Shown: positions 9,529 through 18,284 of the stretch, piece after piece
How the letters are laid out: each line of letters begins with the position of its first letter
Position numbering within the stretch: position 1 is the stretch's first letter
Origin: Akkermansiaceae bacterium
GTDB lineage: Bacteria; Verrucomicrobiota; Verrucomicrobiia; Verrucomicrobiales; Akkermansiaceae
Direction: 5' to 3'
Length of the DNA stretch: 64,000 nucleotides
Assembly: GCA_903878115.1 (NCBI GenBank)
Contig: CAIRGO010000229.1
Coordinates: 18,283 to 82,282 of the forward strand
Notes under the pieces: model-generated
What the model was told of the DNA's origin: nothing
What the model saw: the letters and a program-made list of their open reading frames with translations, nothing else
The model's database searches: none
Made by a program: the position numbers and the translations under genes

Positions 9529-11445
9529 CTAGTGCATTATTTTATGCTTCATAAAATACATTCGGCCATCCTCAGCGCCGCCGATAAAATCGGGTGTCCC
9601 ATCATCATCAAAGTCTGCTGTCGTAGGGCTAACATCATGACCTTCGATATTTTTAGGATCGATCGCACCTAGGTTTTGAAACTTCCATTTCCCATTTTCC
9701 TGGGCCACTTGCCTCCATAAATCAGCGTTTTTTGAATTCACTAACAAATCGAGGAAACCATCACCATCCCAATCGGTGAGGCACAATTTTCTTCTGCCGC
9801 TCTTCCCTGCTGATTGATCGTTTAAACGTAGAGCTTGATTCTGTATATTAAGAAATGAGCGTTTTGGCGCTTGCAGAGTAAGGTCTTTATTCCTCTCAAA
9901 AAACGCGAGGTAACCTTCCTGATCAAGCATTACCAAGTCTAGCAATCCATCATGATTGATGTCATGCGCCACTGGTGTCGTGCGCCACTGCGTCATTAGT
10001 TTTTTACCATCTGGTTTACGCCAACCCCAGGCCAATGCTGGCTGTGCGCCACTCCATTCTACTTCGATTGCTTGAGGCGCGCTGAGTTTGGCCACTTGTT
10101 TGGTGCCTGTGTTTTTGAGCCACATCACATCGCCAAAAATACTGTTATAAAGAATATCCAGCAAACCATCGTGATTCCAATCTACTACATTTATAGTAGT
10201 ATATCCCCACTTCGCTTCTGCTGGACCCTGAATGCTGCCATTCGCTCCCGCCATGATGCGAAATGGTTTTCCTTCTACCAGCAAGCGCTTCGGCGCGTCC
10301 CACTTGATTGCTTCAACACCACGACCACTTAAATTTTCAAAATACTCGATATAGCCAGCGCTATTCCCACTCAATAAATCGATATCGCCATCGGCATCCC
10401 AGTCCACAGCAAAGGGTGTGGCTAACGCACCACATTTCAACGTATCCGCCTGTTGTTGAAAATACACTGGCTGCAAAAATACTGGCGTGTCATTGACCAA
10501 AGTTCCCGTGTTTTCCACAAATGCCACACGCCCGTCTTCGTCGCCAACAATAAGATCCGCGTCACCATCGTTATCCCAATCAAAAGCGATCGGCACAATC
10601 ATTTGTAAATCCATCTTCACTTCGCGTCCTTGTGGATCAATAATTTTTTTCCCCGCAGCATACAATGGTTCGGAGCTTGTATTACTATTTTCATAGTAGG
10701 TAAACCCATCCAAAAAACTGCCACAGATAAGATCCAAATCATCATCCGCATCACAATTGACAAAGTTTGGTGAAGGACAACCAAACGTTTCGAGAGGTTT
10801 CCCATCAGCTAACATTTCATACGGTTCACTATAGCTTTTATCAGAACGACCATAAAAAACATGAATCCTTCCGCGTAATGGTCCATTTGTCCAATGCCCG
10901 CTGGCATCCCATGCATTGTCCCATCCGTAATCACTCCAATCTTCTATCGCCACAATAAGATCTTCTCTACCATCACCATTAAAATCTGCATATCGCCACT
11001 GATTATGACGAATGCGCAATGATGCTTTCTGTGTATTGAAATAATTTCCTTTGATCGGCAGGACTTGTTTTGTCTCAATGCCAGTTTTACAAAAATCTAA
11101 GTATTCGATACCTGGCGAAAGCACATGCATTTTGCCATCAACATAACTCGGCATGACATATGGAACCGTAGCGCTGATTCGTCGTGCCTTGGAAAAAATA
11201 GGCATTTTATTTTTCGAAGTAGCACCCGTGGTGTTTTCAAATAAATAGATGCCATTCGATGGCTTATCGGGGCATGAAACGATCAAATCATAATCACCAT
11301 CGCCATCTGCATCACACGGTAATGGCCACGCCCATAAACCTACGCCCAAATCAACGACAAGTCCTGGATTATTATATTTCAATGGTTCTAGCGCGTAGTT
11401 TATGTGAGCTACGGTGCTGAACAACGAAACAAGTAAGAATTTCAT
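9529..11445 (-). CDS. secreted FG-GAP/VCBS repeat protein
   Basis: Exported beta-propeller-like protein of 638 residues. The start is set at 11445, where MKFLLVSLFSTVAHINYA forms a signal peptide; a longer frame to 11478 lacks one. At least nine calcium-binding loops of the DxDxDGxxD type are spread along the chain, such as DADGDGDYD, DFNGDGRED, DWDNDGDAD, DWDADGDID, DWNHDGLLD, DWDGDGFLD and DFDDDGTPD. These are integrin-alpha-like FG-GAP/VCBS blades. No catalytic domain was recognised. The family is common in Verrucomicrobia and Planctomycetes as large surface proteins, often linked to carbohydrate use. Confidence 0.85.
   Translation of the reverse strand: MKFLLVSLFSTVAHINYALEPLKYNNPGLVVDLGVGLWAWPLPCDADGDGDYDLIVSCPDKPSNGIYLFENTTGATSKNKMPIFSKARRISATVPYVMPSYVDGKMHVLSPGIEYLDFCKTGIETKQVLPIKGNYFNTQKASLRIRHNQWRYADFNGDGREDLIVAIEDWSDYGWDNAWDASGHWTNGPLRGRIHVFYGRSDKSYSEPYEMLADGKPLETFGCPSPNFVNCDADDDLDLICGSFLDGFTYYENSNTSSEPLYAAGKKIIDPQGREVKMDLQMIVPIAFDWDNDGDADLIVGDEDGRVAFVENTGTLVNDTPVFLQPVYFQQQADTLKCGALATPFAVDWDADGDIDLLSGNSAGYIEYFENLSGRGVEAIKWDAPKRLLVEGKPFRIMAGANGSIQGPAEAKWGYTTINVVDWNHDGLLDILYNSIFGDVMWLKNTGTKQVAKLSAPQAIEVEWSGAQPALAWGWRKPDGKKLMTQWRTTPVAHDINHDGLLDLVMLDQEGYLAFFERNKDLTLQAPKRSFLNIQNQALRLNDQSAGKSGRRKLCLTDWDGDGFLDLLVNSKNADLWRQVAQENGKWKFQNLGAIDPKNIEGHDVSPTTADFDDDGTPDFIGGAEDGRMYFMKHKIMH
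10683..10698. repeat. 16-bp palindrome TACTAT-TTTC-ATAGTA
   Basis: Perfect 6+6 inverted repeat inside the FG-GAP gene, where the minus strand encodes YYENSN. The identical 16 bases recur at 63767-63782, 53 kb away. A related imperfect copy (TACTAC-ATTT-ATAGTA) lies 500 bases away at 10183-10198 in the same gene. Confidence 0.6.
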
Positions 11446-11574
11446 ATCTGCTGATGTGTATAATGCATTTCTTACCATTATACAAATTCATCTTATGTCA
11501 GGAAATGATTTTTTCCCTTCGACTCTGCGCATTTTGGTTCTTGTCATCATCTAACATCTTATTACGATTTCACT

Positions 11575-12166
11575 TTGTCAGAGCAAGTTAATCCTTACGC
11601 TGCACCCATCATAAATGCGCCACCATCAAGCATCGGTCGTCCGCAAGAAGTTTTCATGCAAGGCGATCTGCTTATCGTCCCTAAAGTGTATACCTTTCCT
11701 GCCATTTGTTTGCGCACAAGCGTGACTGAAAATCTCAGCAAACCCATCAAACGAGCAGTGTCTTGGTATCATCCTGCTTGGGTATTGCTTATTCTTACAG
11801 GACTCATTATTTTTCTGATCGTAGTATTGTGCATACAAAAAAGGATTACTGGTTTTCCAATTATCCATGGAAGCGAAACGAGCTAGAAGGAACAAGATCC
11901 TTATCGCATGGGGAACATTTTTCTCATCCTTCGGTTTCTTTTTTCTTGCCGGTAAACTGGAGCAACCGTGGTTTGTTTTTGTCGGATGTCTAACCATCTT
12001 GGCAAGTTTGATCATGGGCGCTACATGGTGCCGATTGCTCGTGCCTACGAAAATTGATGAAAATTTCGTTTATTTACGCTTCAAAAACCAAGAACTGTTG
12101 AAGAAAATTTTCTTTACCTGCAATGCCACTAGAATATCTGTGGCACAACCGCCAGCTATTCCTTAG
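11575..12166 (+). pseudogene. NPYAAP-type membrane protein, single frameshift
   Basis: Small membrane protein that begins NPYAAP, a start typical of Verrucomicrobia/Planctomycetes inner-membrane proteins of unknown function. The TTG at 11575 is the likely start. The first frame reaches a transmembrane helix (WVLLILTGLIIFLIVVL) and then stops at 11886. The second frame, open to 12166, continues with a basic stretch (EAKRARRNKILIAWG) and two more hydrophobic helices. Removing one A from the A6 run near 11838-11843 joins the frames into one protein of about 195 residues. This could be a natural inactivation, slippage at the homopolymer, or a sequencing error. Confidence 0.65.
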
Positions 12167-12174
12167 CTTTAATC

Positions 12175-14847
12175 TTACCGATTATTCACCAATTTTTCTC
12201 TGCGTTCACGTACAAGGCGAACGACGAGCGCTGTCCAACCTGTTTGATGCGAGGCACCCAAGCCTTCACCTGTTTCGGCATGGAAATACTCATGGAAGAG
12301 TAATAAATTTTGCCAATGAGGCACATCGCTGTATCGCGGGGCATCGCCGAAACACGGGCGATAGCCATTTGCTGCGGGGACGAATAATGAAATAAGACGA
12401 TCGCATAAATCAATAGCGATCTCTAACAAAGTTTTCATTTCTCCCGAACCTGTTGGATACTCGATGGTAAAGGAATCGCCATAGAAATAATAATATCGTT
12501 CAAGTGCTTCGATGATTAAAAAATTCGTCGGAAACCAAATTGGTCCGCGCCAATTCGAATTGCCTCCGAACATGTCAGTATTTGATTCTCCTGGCGTGTA
12601 GCGCACTTCATTACGCATGCCGCCATGCTCAAAAACAAATGGCTCTTTATCGTGTGCTTTACTCATCGATCGAATTCCGAAAGGTGATAAAAATTCGTTA
12701 GGATGAAACATATGCGAGAGAGTTTTTCGCAAGCGTTCTTCTGTCGGCAATGCCAGCAAGCAGCGTCCAGGATTCTTAGTGCCACTGGCGCGACGAACTT
12801 TAATGTATTTCAAAAGGTCAGGACGATTGGTGAGAAACCAATCAAGACGTTTGCGAAAACCAGGAAGTGCATCAATCGTTTTTTGCTTCAACACTGTGAC
12901 AGCACAAAGTGGCAACAAACCAACCAGCGAACGAATACGCAGTGGAATCGGCTCAGAATGATCGATGATCAATTCATCGTAATAAAATCCATCTTGTTCA
13001 TCCCACAGTCCAGATCCACCAAGGCTATTGATCGCATCGGTAATGTTGACGTAGTGTTCGAAAAATTTCGATGCTATATCCTCGTATGCTGGTTTTACCA
13101 AGGCTAACTCTAACGAAATCGATAGCATCGTTAAACAATACGATGCCATCCATGCAGTGCCATCAGCTTGATGCAAACGACCACCACCAGGTAATGCATG
13201 TGATCGGTCAAATACGCCGATGTTATCAAGCCCTAAGAATCCTCCACCGAATACATGACGACCTTCCGCGTCTTTGCGATTCACCCACCAAGTGAAATTG
13301 ATCAGTAATTTTTGAAAAGCACGTTCTAAGAAAAGAATATCACGTTTGCCTTTTTGATCGGCAATTTTATACACTCGCCACACAGCCCATGCATGCACTG
13401 GTGGATTTACATCAGAAAAATTCCACTCATATGCGGGCAATTGTCCATTTGGATGCATATACCATTCGCGCAATAGCATTAGCAGTTGATTCTTAGCAAA
13501 GTCCGGATCGATTGCGGAAAATGGTATCATGTGAAATGCCGTGTCCCAGGCTGCAAACCATGGGTATTCCCACTTGTCGGGCATCGATAAAATATCACGT
13601 GCAAAAAAGTGGGCCCAATCAGAATTGCGACCTTTCAATCGTCGAGTCGTTGGTGGTGGTCCATTTGGATCTCCTTTTAGCCAATCATCGACAACGTAGT
13701 GAAAAAATTGTTTGGTCCAAAGCAATCCCGCATATCCTTGCCGACAAATCATTTGTTCTGGCTCTGGTATGTTGTTAGGAATCACTGACGCATAAAATTC
13801 ATCTGCTTCTTGTATGCGTGCGGTGATGGTTTCGTCAAATTGCTCAAATGCGGCGAGATAATTGTGTTCTTTTTCTGAACGTAAGCGGCAACGCACTACA
13901 ATACTTTCGCCAGCGGGAATCACAAAATGAAATAATCCGGCTGCTTTAGTGCCAATATTATCTGGATTTACTGCTTCTTTTTCTTTTTGAATCACATAAC
14001 GGTGAAACGCATCTTTCACATAAGGTTGAGGATTCTTCTCGCCTCCTAACGCGACGTGATTGCTATCATTTTCGGTAAATATCCATTCTACTTCGCCATG
14101 ATTTCCTTGTGCTTCCAAATAGAACCGATAAGTGCCTAAATTTTCATGAACAATGCGCAAAAAATCTTCCTCTCGATTTATCGTTGGTTTTTTAAGTGTT
14201 TCATCGCGTTCATTTTTCCAAGACCAAGTATTACGAAACCAAACTGTTGGCAAAATATAGATCGGCGCGGCCTCTGGTCCATGATTGGTTATGGTTAGAC
14301 GCCATAACAAATCTTCGGAAGTGCGTTTTGCTACTTCTTGTAACACATCAAAGTATCTTCCTTCTTGAAAGATCCCCATATCGGCGAGTTCCATTTCTGG
14401 GCCATCTCGTCCGAGTTTTTGGTTCTCTTCAATGATCGCGGCGTAGGGATATGCCGCGTGTGGGTATTTATACAATGCTTTGGTGTAGGAGTGTGTAGGA
14501 GTCGCATCGAGATAGTAATAACACTCTTTCACGTCTTCCCCGTGATTCCCTTCATTGCCGCCTAAGCCAAAAAGTCGTTCTTTCAAAATGCTATCATTTC
14601 CATTCCATAACGCAGGAGCAAAGCTAAGCAAGCCTTTGCGATCACACCAGCCCTGCAAGCCATCCTCACCCCAGCGGTATGCCCGCAAGCGCGCGTGATC
14701 ATGAGGCACTGTAGCCCAGCTATTACCGTGATCAGAATCATCCTCTCGCACTGTTCCCCATTGTCGCTCACTAAGATACGAACCCCAACGCTTCCAATTT
14801 TTGGAGCGGTCGCGGTCTTCGTTCAATCTCTCGTGTTCTTTAGTCAT
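12175..14847 (-). CDS. GH63 family glucosidase (mannosyl-oligosaccharide glucosidase-like)
   Basis: Large cytoplasmic glycoside hydrolase of 890 residues with no signal peptide, matching the usual length of bacterial MGH1/GH63-type glucosidases. The (alpha/alpha)6 barrel region contains the conserved PWFAAWDTAFHMIPFS segment, GGFLGLDNIGVFDRS, and the C-terminal WRGPIWFPTNFL. Bacterial members act on short alpha-glucosides or related intracellular sugars; the substrate is not known. It is convergent with the NPYAAP-type gene, 8 bases apart, and lies about 54 bases downstream of the gamma-glutamylcyclotransferase-like gene, so the two may share a transcript. Confidence 0.85.
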   Translation of the reverse strand: MTKEHERLNEDRDRSKNWKRWGSYLSERQWGTVREDDSDHGNSWATVPHDHARLRAYRWGEDGLQGWCDRKGLLSFAPALWNGNDSILKERLFGLGGNEGNHGEDVKECYYYLDATPTHSYTKALYKYPHAAYPYAAIIEENQKLGRDGPEMELADMGIFQEGRYFDVLQEVAKRTSEDLLWRLTITNHGPEAAPIYILPTVWFRNTWSWKNERDETLKKPTINREEDFLRIVHENLGTYRFYLEAQGNHGEVEWIFTENDSNHVALGGEKNPQPYVKDAFHRYVIQKEKEAVNPDNIGTKAAGLFHFVIPAGESIVVRCRLRSEKEHNYLAAFEQFDETITARIQEADEFYASVIPNNIPEPEQMICRQGYAGLLWTKQFFHYVVDDWLKGDPNGPPPTTRRLKGRNSDWAHFFARDILSMPDKWEYPWFAAWDTAFHMIPFSAIDPDFAKNQLLMLLREWYMHPNGQLPAYEWNFSDVNPPVHAWAVWRVYKIADQKGKRDILFLERAFQKLLINFTWWVNRKDAEGRHVFGGGFLGLDNIGVFDRSHALPGGGRLHQADGTAWMASYCLTMLSISLELALVKPAYEDIASKFFEHYVNITDAINSLGGSGLWDEQDGFYYDELIIDHSEPIPLRIRSLVGLLPLCAVTVLKQKTIDALPGFRKRLDWFLTNRPDLLKYIKVRRASGTKNPGRCLLALPTEERLRKTLSHMFHPNEFLSPFGIRSMSKAHDKEPFVFEHGGMRNEVRYTPGESNTDMFGGNSNWRGPIWFPTNFLIIEALERYYYFYGDSFTIEYPTGSGEMKTLLEIAIDLCDRLISLFVPAANGYRPCFGDAPRYSDVPHWQNLLLFHEYFHAETGEGLGASHQTGWTALVVRLVRERREKLVNNR

Positions 14848-14901
14848 CCAAAAGAAGGATAAGCAGAAAATATGCAGATTTGTTGAGAAGTGATGAAAAA
14901 A

Positions 14902-15255
14902 TCATCGTTGTAACCAATCTCCCGATAAAATGATTGGTTTGTTAGGTTTCTCCCAAGCCGCCCAAATCCAAGCTTGTTGCGTGTGTCCTTGATCATCCGT
15001 TGCGTTCACGAGAACACGCTTGTATTCCTTGCCTTCGAATAGATCGAGTTCAGCTAGGATATCATCATCTACCATAAAAATTTCTCCGCGCACACTTGCT
15101 TCAGCTTCAGTGCTCAGAACAATCGCCGGATACCAATCAATATGATACAAAACACCTTTCACCGAAGCATTTGCGATCCAGGTTGCGGCACGCATTCTAT
15201 GATGTTGCGATCCATCACGCCGAAGTGTGCCGTATACAAATATGCGATGTTTCAT
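14902..15255 (-). CDS. gamma-glutamylcyclotransferase-like protein (AIG2/YtfP family)
   Basis: Protein of 117 residues with the family signature near the start, FVYGTLRRDGSQHHRM, which forms the substrate-binding loop. The conserved acidic residue of the active site lies in LDLFEGKEYKR. The family folds as a cyclotransferase barrel; bacterial YtfP-like members have poorly known substrates, probably gamma-glutamyl or related amino compounds. It lies upstream of the GH63 gene on the same strand. Confidence 0.85.
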   Translation of the reverse strand: MKHRIFVYGTLRRDGSQHHRMRAATWIANASVKGVLYHIDWYPAIVLSTEAEASVRGEIFMVDDDILAELDLFEGKEYKRVLVNATDDQGHTQQAWIWAAWEKPNKPIILSGDWLQR

Positions 15256-15654
15256 CTGATATAAATTATACCTTATTTCCCATCAATGTCTTTTTGATTG
15301 TGAACAAGTAATGGGTTTTTGCGCATAACATGTGATTAGACAAATAACAACTTGATACGACTAGGGGTTTTATCAGTTATTACGAATTTCATCGTTACTC
15401 TTTCACAGGTTATTATTCATGTGGAACTGCTTTCATGAAAGTGTAGAACTCTGTTTTTGCTGACTTGTTCACACGATGATGATGATGATATTTATTTATA
15501 TTTAAAGATTCTCTTCTTAGAGCATGTGAGTAAATCTTTTGATACTTTCATTCTAACACTATTTCTAATTAGTAAAAACTTAGACACTTGCAGTTCAAAG
15601 AAAAACCGCTCGATCCACAAGGGAAGGAGCGGTTTGAAATGATTTGTTGACGTA
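15256..15654. other. intergenic region, AT-rich, no gene seen
   Basis: About 400 bases between the cyclotransferase start and rpmA. It is AT-rich, contains a short GATGATGATGAT stretch near 15476 and the rpmA terminator at its right end. It must also hold the promoter for the cyclotransferase/GH63 pair. A 61-codon plus-strand frame (15457-15642) overlaps the terminator and has no recognisable features, so it is not called. No tRNA-like fold was noticed. Confidence 0.6.
15603..15635 (-). terminator. rho-independent terminator of rplU-rpmA
   Basis: Stem of nine pairs (AAACCGCTC with GAGCGGTTT) around a 15-base loop. Read on the minus strand it is followed by a T-rich tail. It sits about 20 bases after the rpmA stop codon, as expected for the end of the operon. 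Confidence 0.8.
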
Positions 15655-15912
15655 TTAGTTTACTGCAGCGGCTGCTACAACGTTTACACGGCTACCACCT
15701 TTGTCGAATAGCACTTTGCCATCGCTTAGAGCGAAGAGCGTGTGGTCGCGGCCAATGCCTACATTTAGGCCTGGTGTCCAGCGGGTGCCGCGTTGACGGA
15801 TGATGATGTTGCCAGCGATGACTGCTTGGCTACCGAATTTTTTTACGCCGAGACGCTTGCTACGTGAGTCACGTCCGTTCTTAACTGATCCTTGTCCTTT
15901 CTTATGGGCCAT
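15655..15912 (-). CDS. rpmA: 50S ribosomal protein L27
   Basis: Complete L27 of 85 residues. The N-terminus [20 protein letters not shown] lacks the cleaved extension found in Firmicutes and matches the Gram-negative type that reaches the peptidyl-transferase centre. The conserved [15 protein letters not shown] block follows. It lies 30 bases downstream of rplU, and a strong terminator follows. obgE, often third in this operon, is absent here. Confidence 0.97.
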   Translation of the reverse strand: MAHKKGQGSVKNGRDSRSKRLGVKKFGSQAVIAGNIIIRQRGTRWTPGLNVGIGRDHTLFALSDGKVLFDKGGSRVNVVAAAAVN

Positions 15913-15942
15913 AACGAGTAATGATGAGTGGTGAAAAAATGA

Positions 15943-16254
15943 TTAGGCTGAGATGCCGGTAATTTCGAGTTTAGTCAAATGACGACGGAAACCAATTTTC
16001 TTATGGAAACCTTTACGACGTTTGAATTTGAAAGCCACGCCTTTTTCGCCGCGGAATTGCTCCACAACTTTAGCGGTGACACTAGCTCCTGCGACGAGGG
16101 GAGTACCCACGGTTACGGATGATCCTTCGCCGACAAGTAGCACGTCGAAAGTTGTTTCGCTGCCAACATCGAGAGATAGTTTTTCTACATCGATCTTGTC
16201 GCCTTGTTGAACGCGGTATTGTTTACCGCCTGTTTTTATGACTGCGTAGCCCAT
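15943..16254 (-). CDS. rplU: 50S ribosomal protein L21
   Basis: L21 of 103 residues, first gene of the rplU-rpmA operon. The start is set at 16254 (MGYAVIKTGGKQYRVQQGD); a longer frame to 16320 adds an arginine-rich leader not seen in L21. The C-terminal KRRKGFHKKIGFRRHLTKLEI is the L21 signature that contacts 23S rRNA. The leader just upstream, about 16265-16295, is GC-rich and can form a short CCGCC/GGCGG hairpin. This might be an autoregulatory leader, but the evidence is weak. Confidence 0.95.
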   Translation of the reverse strand: MGYAVIKTGGKQYRVQQGDKIDVEKLSLDVGSETTFDVLLVGEGSSVTVGTPLVAGASVTAKVVEQFRGEKGVAFKFKRRKGFHKKIGFRRHLTKLEITGISA

Positions 16255-16395
16255 GGTATGAAGAGGTTGCCGCCGTTGCGGGCGGGCGCGAACTTCACCA
16301 TAAATTTTGAGGTGTGGCAAGTTTTTTTTGAAAAAATATTTCTTTTTTGATTTTTACTTTTTCGTTGCCTTTTTTCCCCACTGATTGCAGCAATA

Positions 16396-16818
16396 GTGCT
16401 GATGGAATGGTTGATTGATGGCGTTGAACAAATGGAACACTTGGCGGAGGAATTGGCGAGTTCAATTCAATCTCCGGCTACTTGGGCATTGTTAGGTGAT
16501 TTAGGCGCAGGCAAAACACATTTTTCCAAAGGCTTTGCACGCGGTCTTGGATACGCTGGTGATGTCACTAGTCCTACATTTTCATTAGTCCAAGAATACC
16601 ATGGAGGACGTTTGCCGATCTTTCATTTTGATTGGTATCGGCTGAAAAGCGCGGCTGAAGTTCTGTCAATCGGATGGGATGATTACCTTGATCAGAAAGG
16701 TATTTTGTTAGTTGAATGGGCCAACCTATTTCCTGAATTATGGCCGAAACCAACCTTACAAGTGTCAATCGAAATTCTCGATTCTCGGCGTCTGGTGACG
16801 TTAAGAAACATCGATTAA
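16396..16818 (+). CDS. tsaE: tRNA t6A biosynthesis ATPase TsaE
   Basis: TsaE works with TsaB, TsaC and TsaD to make threonylcarbamoyl-adenosine at position 37 of ANN-decoding tRNAs. The 140-residue protein carries the P-loop GDLGAGKTHFSKG (about residues 34-46), the TSPTFSLVQEY switch and the FDWYRL/LLVEWANL motifs. The start is the GTG at 16396 or the ATG at 16402. It is divergent from rplU. Its stop codon overlaps the stop of the opposing small lipoprotein gene. Confidence 0.93.
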   Translation: MLMEWLIDGVEQMEHLAEELASSIQSPATWALLGDLGAGKTHFSKGFARGLGYAGDVTSPTFSLVQEYHGGRLPIFHFDWYRLKSAAEVLSIGWDDYLDQKGILLVEWANLFPELWPKPTLQVSIEILDSRRLVTLRNID

Positions 16819-16943
16819 AAAACAGTGCGTCCGACACTTTGTAGTGTTCTGCTAGCTGTTCCTACCACGCTTTGCGCTAAACCGCATGAAGACATAAGGG
16901 TAACGATCGCTAATAATATGATCCAAAGAGAGATTTTTTTCAT
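16815..16943 (-). CDS. small lipoprotein, 42 residues
   Basis: Short gene with a lipoprotein signal: two lysines, a hydrophobic stretch and a lipobox ending in MSSCG (Cys about 20). The mature part is only about 23 residues (GLAQSVVGTASRTLQSVGRT), rich in Ser, Val, Thr and Gly, reminiscent of entericidin-sized lipoproteins but not clearly of that family. A purine-rich AAGG site lies upstream of the ATG at 16943. It follows the SDR gene on the same strand after 15 bases, so it probably closes the TPR-SDR-lipoprotein operon. Its stop codon overlaps that of tsaE in tail-to-tail fashion. Confidence 0.75.
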   Translation of the reverse strand: MKKISLWIILLAIVTLMSSCGLAQSVVGTASRTLQSVGRTVF

Positions 16944-16958
16944 CGGCATTACCTTATT

Positions 16959-17612
16959 CTAAATGATGCGGCTGTCTAGATTAAATAACTGGCCAGAGGT
17001 ATGGATCAATGAACGATGCAATAATAAAATCATCTGCGCAACCTGGTCTCCGGTAGTAAAGCGTTGCAAAGCATGTTCAGAAAGAACCGATTCTTTGCGT
17101 TTTTTATTGATATTCTTGGTCATTTGATTTTCCATAAACCCTGGCAAAATCGTATTCACGCGAATATTGGCTCGACCCCATTCTTTCGCGAGTGCTTTGG
17201 TCAAGCCGATAAGTCCCGCTTTTGCGCTTGCATAGGCAACTTGGCCTGCCGGAGGATGAAGCGCAGAATAACTAGAAATAAAAATCACATGTCCGCAGCG
17301 TTTCTTGAGCATGGATTTGGATGCTTCTTTCGCACAAAGTGCAGCGCCACGCAGATTCACCTGAATGATGTGATCCCATGTTTCTTCCGTTGTTTTCCCG
17401 AGCAATTGATCGTCTGTGCAACCAGCTGCGCAGATTAATAAATCGCAAGGATGTTGTCTGATGTATTTGACAATTTGTGAAGCGTTGGTCATATCCATCT
17501 CTCGACGAGATGGGAGGTAAATTTCCGCAGAGGAATCAATTTGTCGAAATAAAGAGGCGATGACTCTAGCAGTAGAGCCATCGCCTCCTGTGATCAATAT
17601 GCGTTCGGGCAC
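16959..17612 (-). CDS. short-chain dehydrogenase/reductase (FabG-like)
   Basis: SDR of 217 residues. The catalytic set is visible: Ser in FISSYSALHPP and Tyr/Lys in VAYASAKAGLIGLTKALAKEWG. The NAD(P)-binding glycine motif near the N-terminus is atypical (ILITGGDGSTARVIA rather than GxxxGxG). The protein is shorter than most FabG enzymes (about 245), mainly in the N-terminal half. It probably reduces a 3-oxoacyl or similar keto group. It sits 7 bases after the TPR gene and before the small lipoprotein gene on the same strand. Confidence 0.85.
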   Translation of the reverse strand: MPERILITGGDGSTARVIASLFRQIDSSAEIYLPSRREMDMTNASQIVKYIRQHPCDLLICAAGCTDDQLLGKTTEETWDHIIQVNLRGAALCAKEASKSMLKKRCGHVIFISSYSALHPPAGQVAYASAKAGLIGLTKALAKEWGRANIRVNTILPGFMENQMTKNINKKRKESVLSEHALQRFTTGDQVAQMILLLHRSLIHTSGQLFNLDSRII

Positions 17613-17619
17613 TGGATAT

Positions 17620-18171
17620 TTACTTTGTTTTCATTGCCGGTGCGATCACTACGGCATGCTCTTCATAAATTGCACGACCATTAGTGCTAGCGAGAATGTA
17701 TTTTAAAATCGCGGTGGCTGGCAGATTATTAAGCTTCAGCGTGACGCGTGCATTTTTAAACTCTCCGTCCGGATCGCGAACGATGAAATTCGGGGTAAAT
17801 TTTTTGTCCGTTTGTTTGTCGATGATGGCCGAGAGTGATTCTAGGCATTCGCTGAGCGATGCATCAGAATACTCGACCGCAGGAATGATGATTTTGTTGA
17901 GGGTAAACTCACGTTTTTTGGCAACGATGGCGTTTCGGTTTAGCATCAATTGTGTCAGTTGATACTTCGCATTGGGATTGTCTGGCTGGAGTTTAAGTGA
18001 TGCGCGAAGGTATTGTTCACCTTCGGAGGCATCGCCTTGCTCGATGGCGCTGAGGCCTTGTCGATAGAGCTGCTGTGCGTCGGCAGGCTTTGCTGGTGAA
18101 GCTACTTGCTGAGCGCTAATGGGGGCGATACTACTTGCAATCATGATCATGGTAACGAGTGCGTGTTTCAT
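17620..18171 (-). CDS. exported TPR protein with secretin-like C-terminal domain
   Basis: Protein of 183 residues with a signal peptide (MKHALVTMIMIASSIAPISAQ). One TPR-like hairpin pair follows (QQLYRQGLSAIEQGDASEG, then LKLQPDNPNAKYQLTQLML). The C-terminal part (KIIIPAVEYSDASLSECLES to LPATAILKYILASTNG) resembles the STN/secretin N-domain found with GspD-type proteins: a beta strand, an amphipathic helix for partner contact, and a closing beta hairpin. A periplasmic adaptor role in pilus or secretion assembly is possible, but the function is unknown. It probably leads the operon with the SDR and lipoprotein genes. Confidence 0.75.
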   Translation of the reverse strand: MKHALVTMIMIASSIAPISAQQVASPAKPADAQQLYRQGLSAIEQGDASEGEQYLRASLKLQPDNPNAKYQLTQLMLNRNAIVAKKREFTLNKIIIPAVEYSDASLSECLESLSAIIDKQTDKKFTPNFIVRDPDGEFKNARVTLKLNNLPATAILKYILASTNGRAIYEEHAVVIAPAMKTK

Positions 18172-18284
18172 ATATTCTGTGTTGTGTTTTTTGTACCTAG
18201 ACGTCTTATGGCCCCTAGGCTAATCATAAGGTGCACTATTTTTCTGCTAGATGCAAGTCGGAAATTGGATAGACAAAAAAATTG

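Noticed and set aside
15457..15642. 61-codon plus-strand frame in the gap before rpmA
   Set aside because: Overlaps the rpmA terminator, AT-rich, no motif or ribosome site.
16255..16320. N-terminal extension of L21
   Set aside because: Arg/Pro-rich leader not found in L21; the standard start MGYAVIKTGG is intact.
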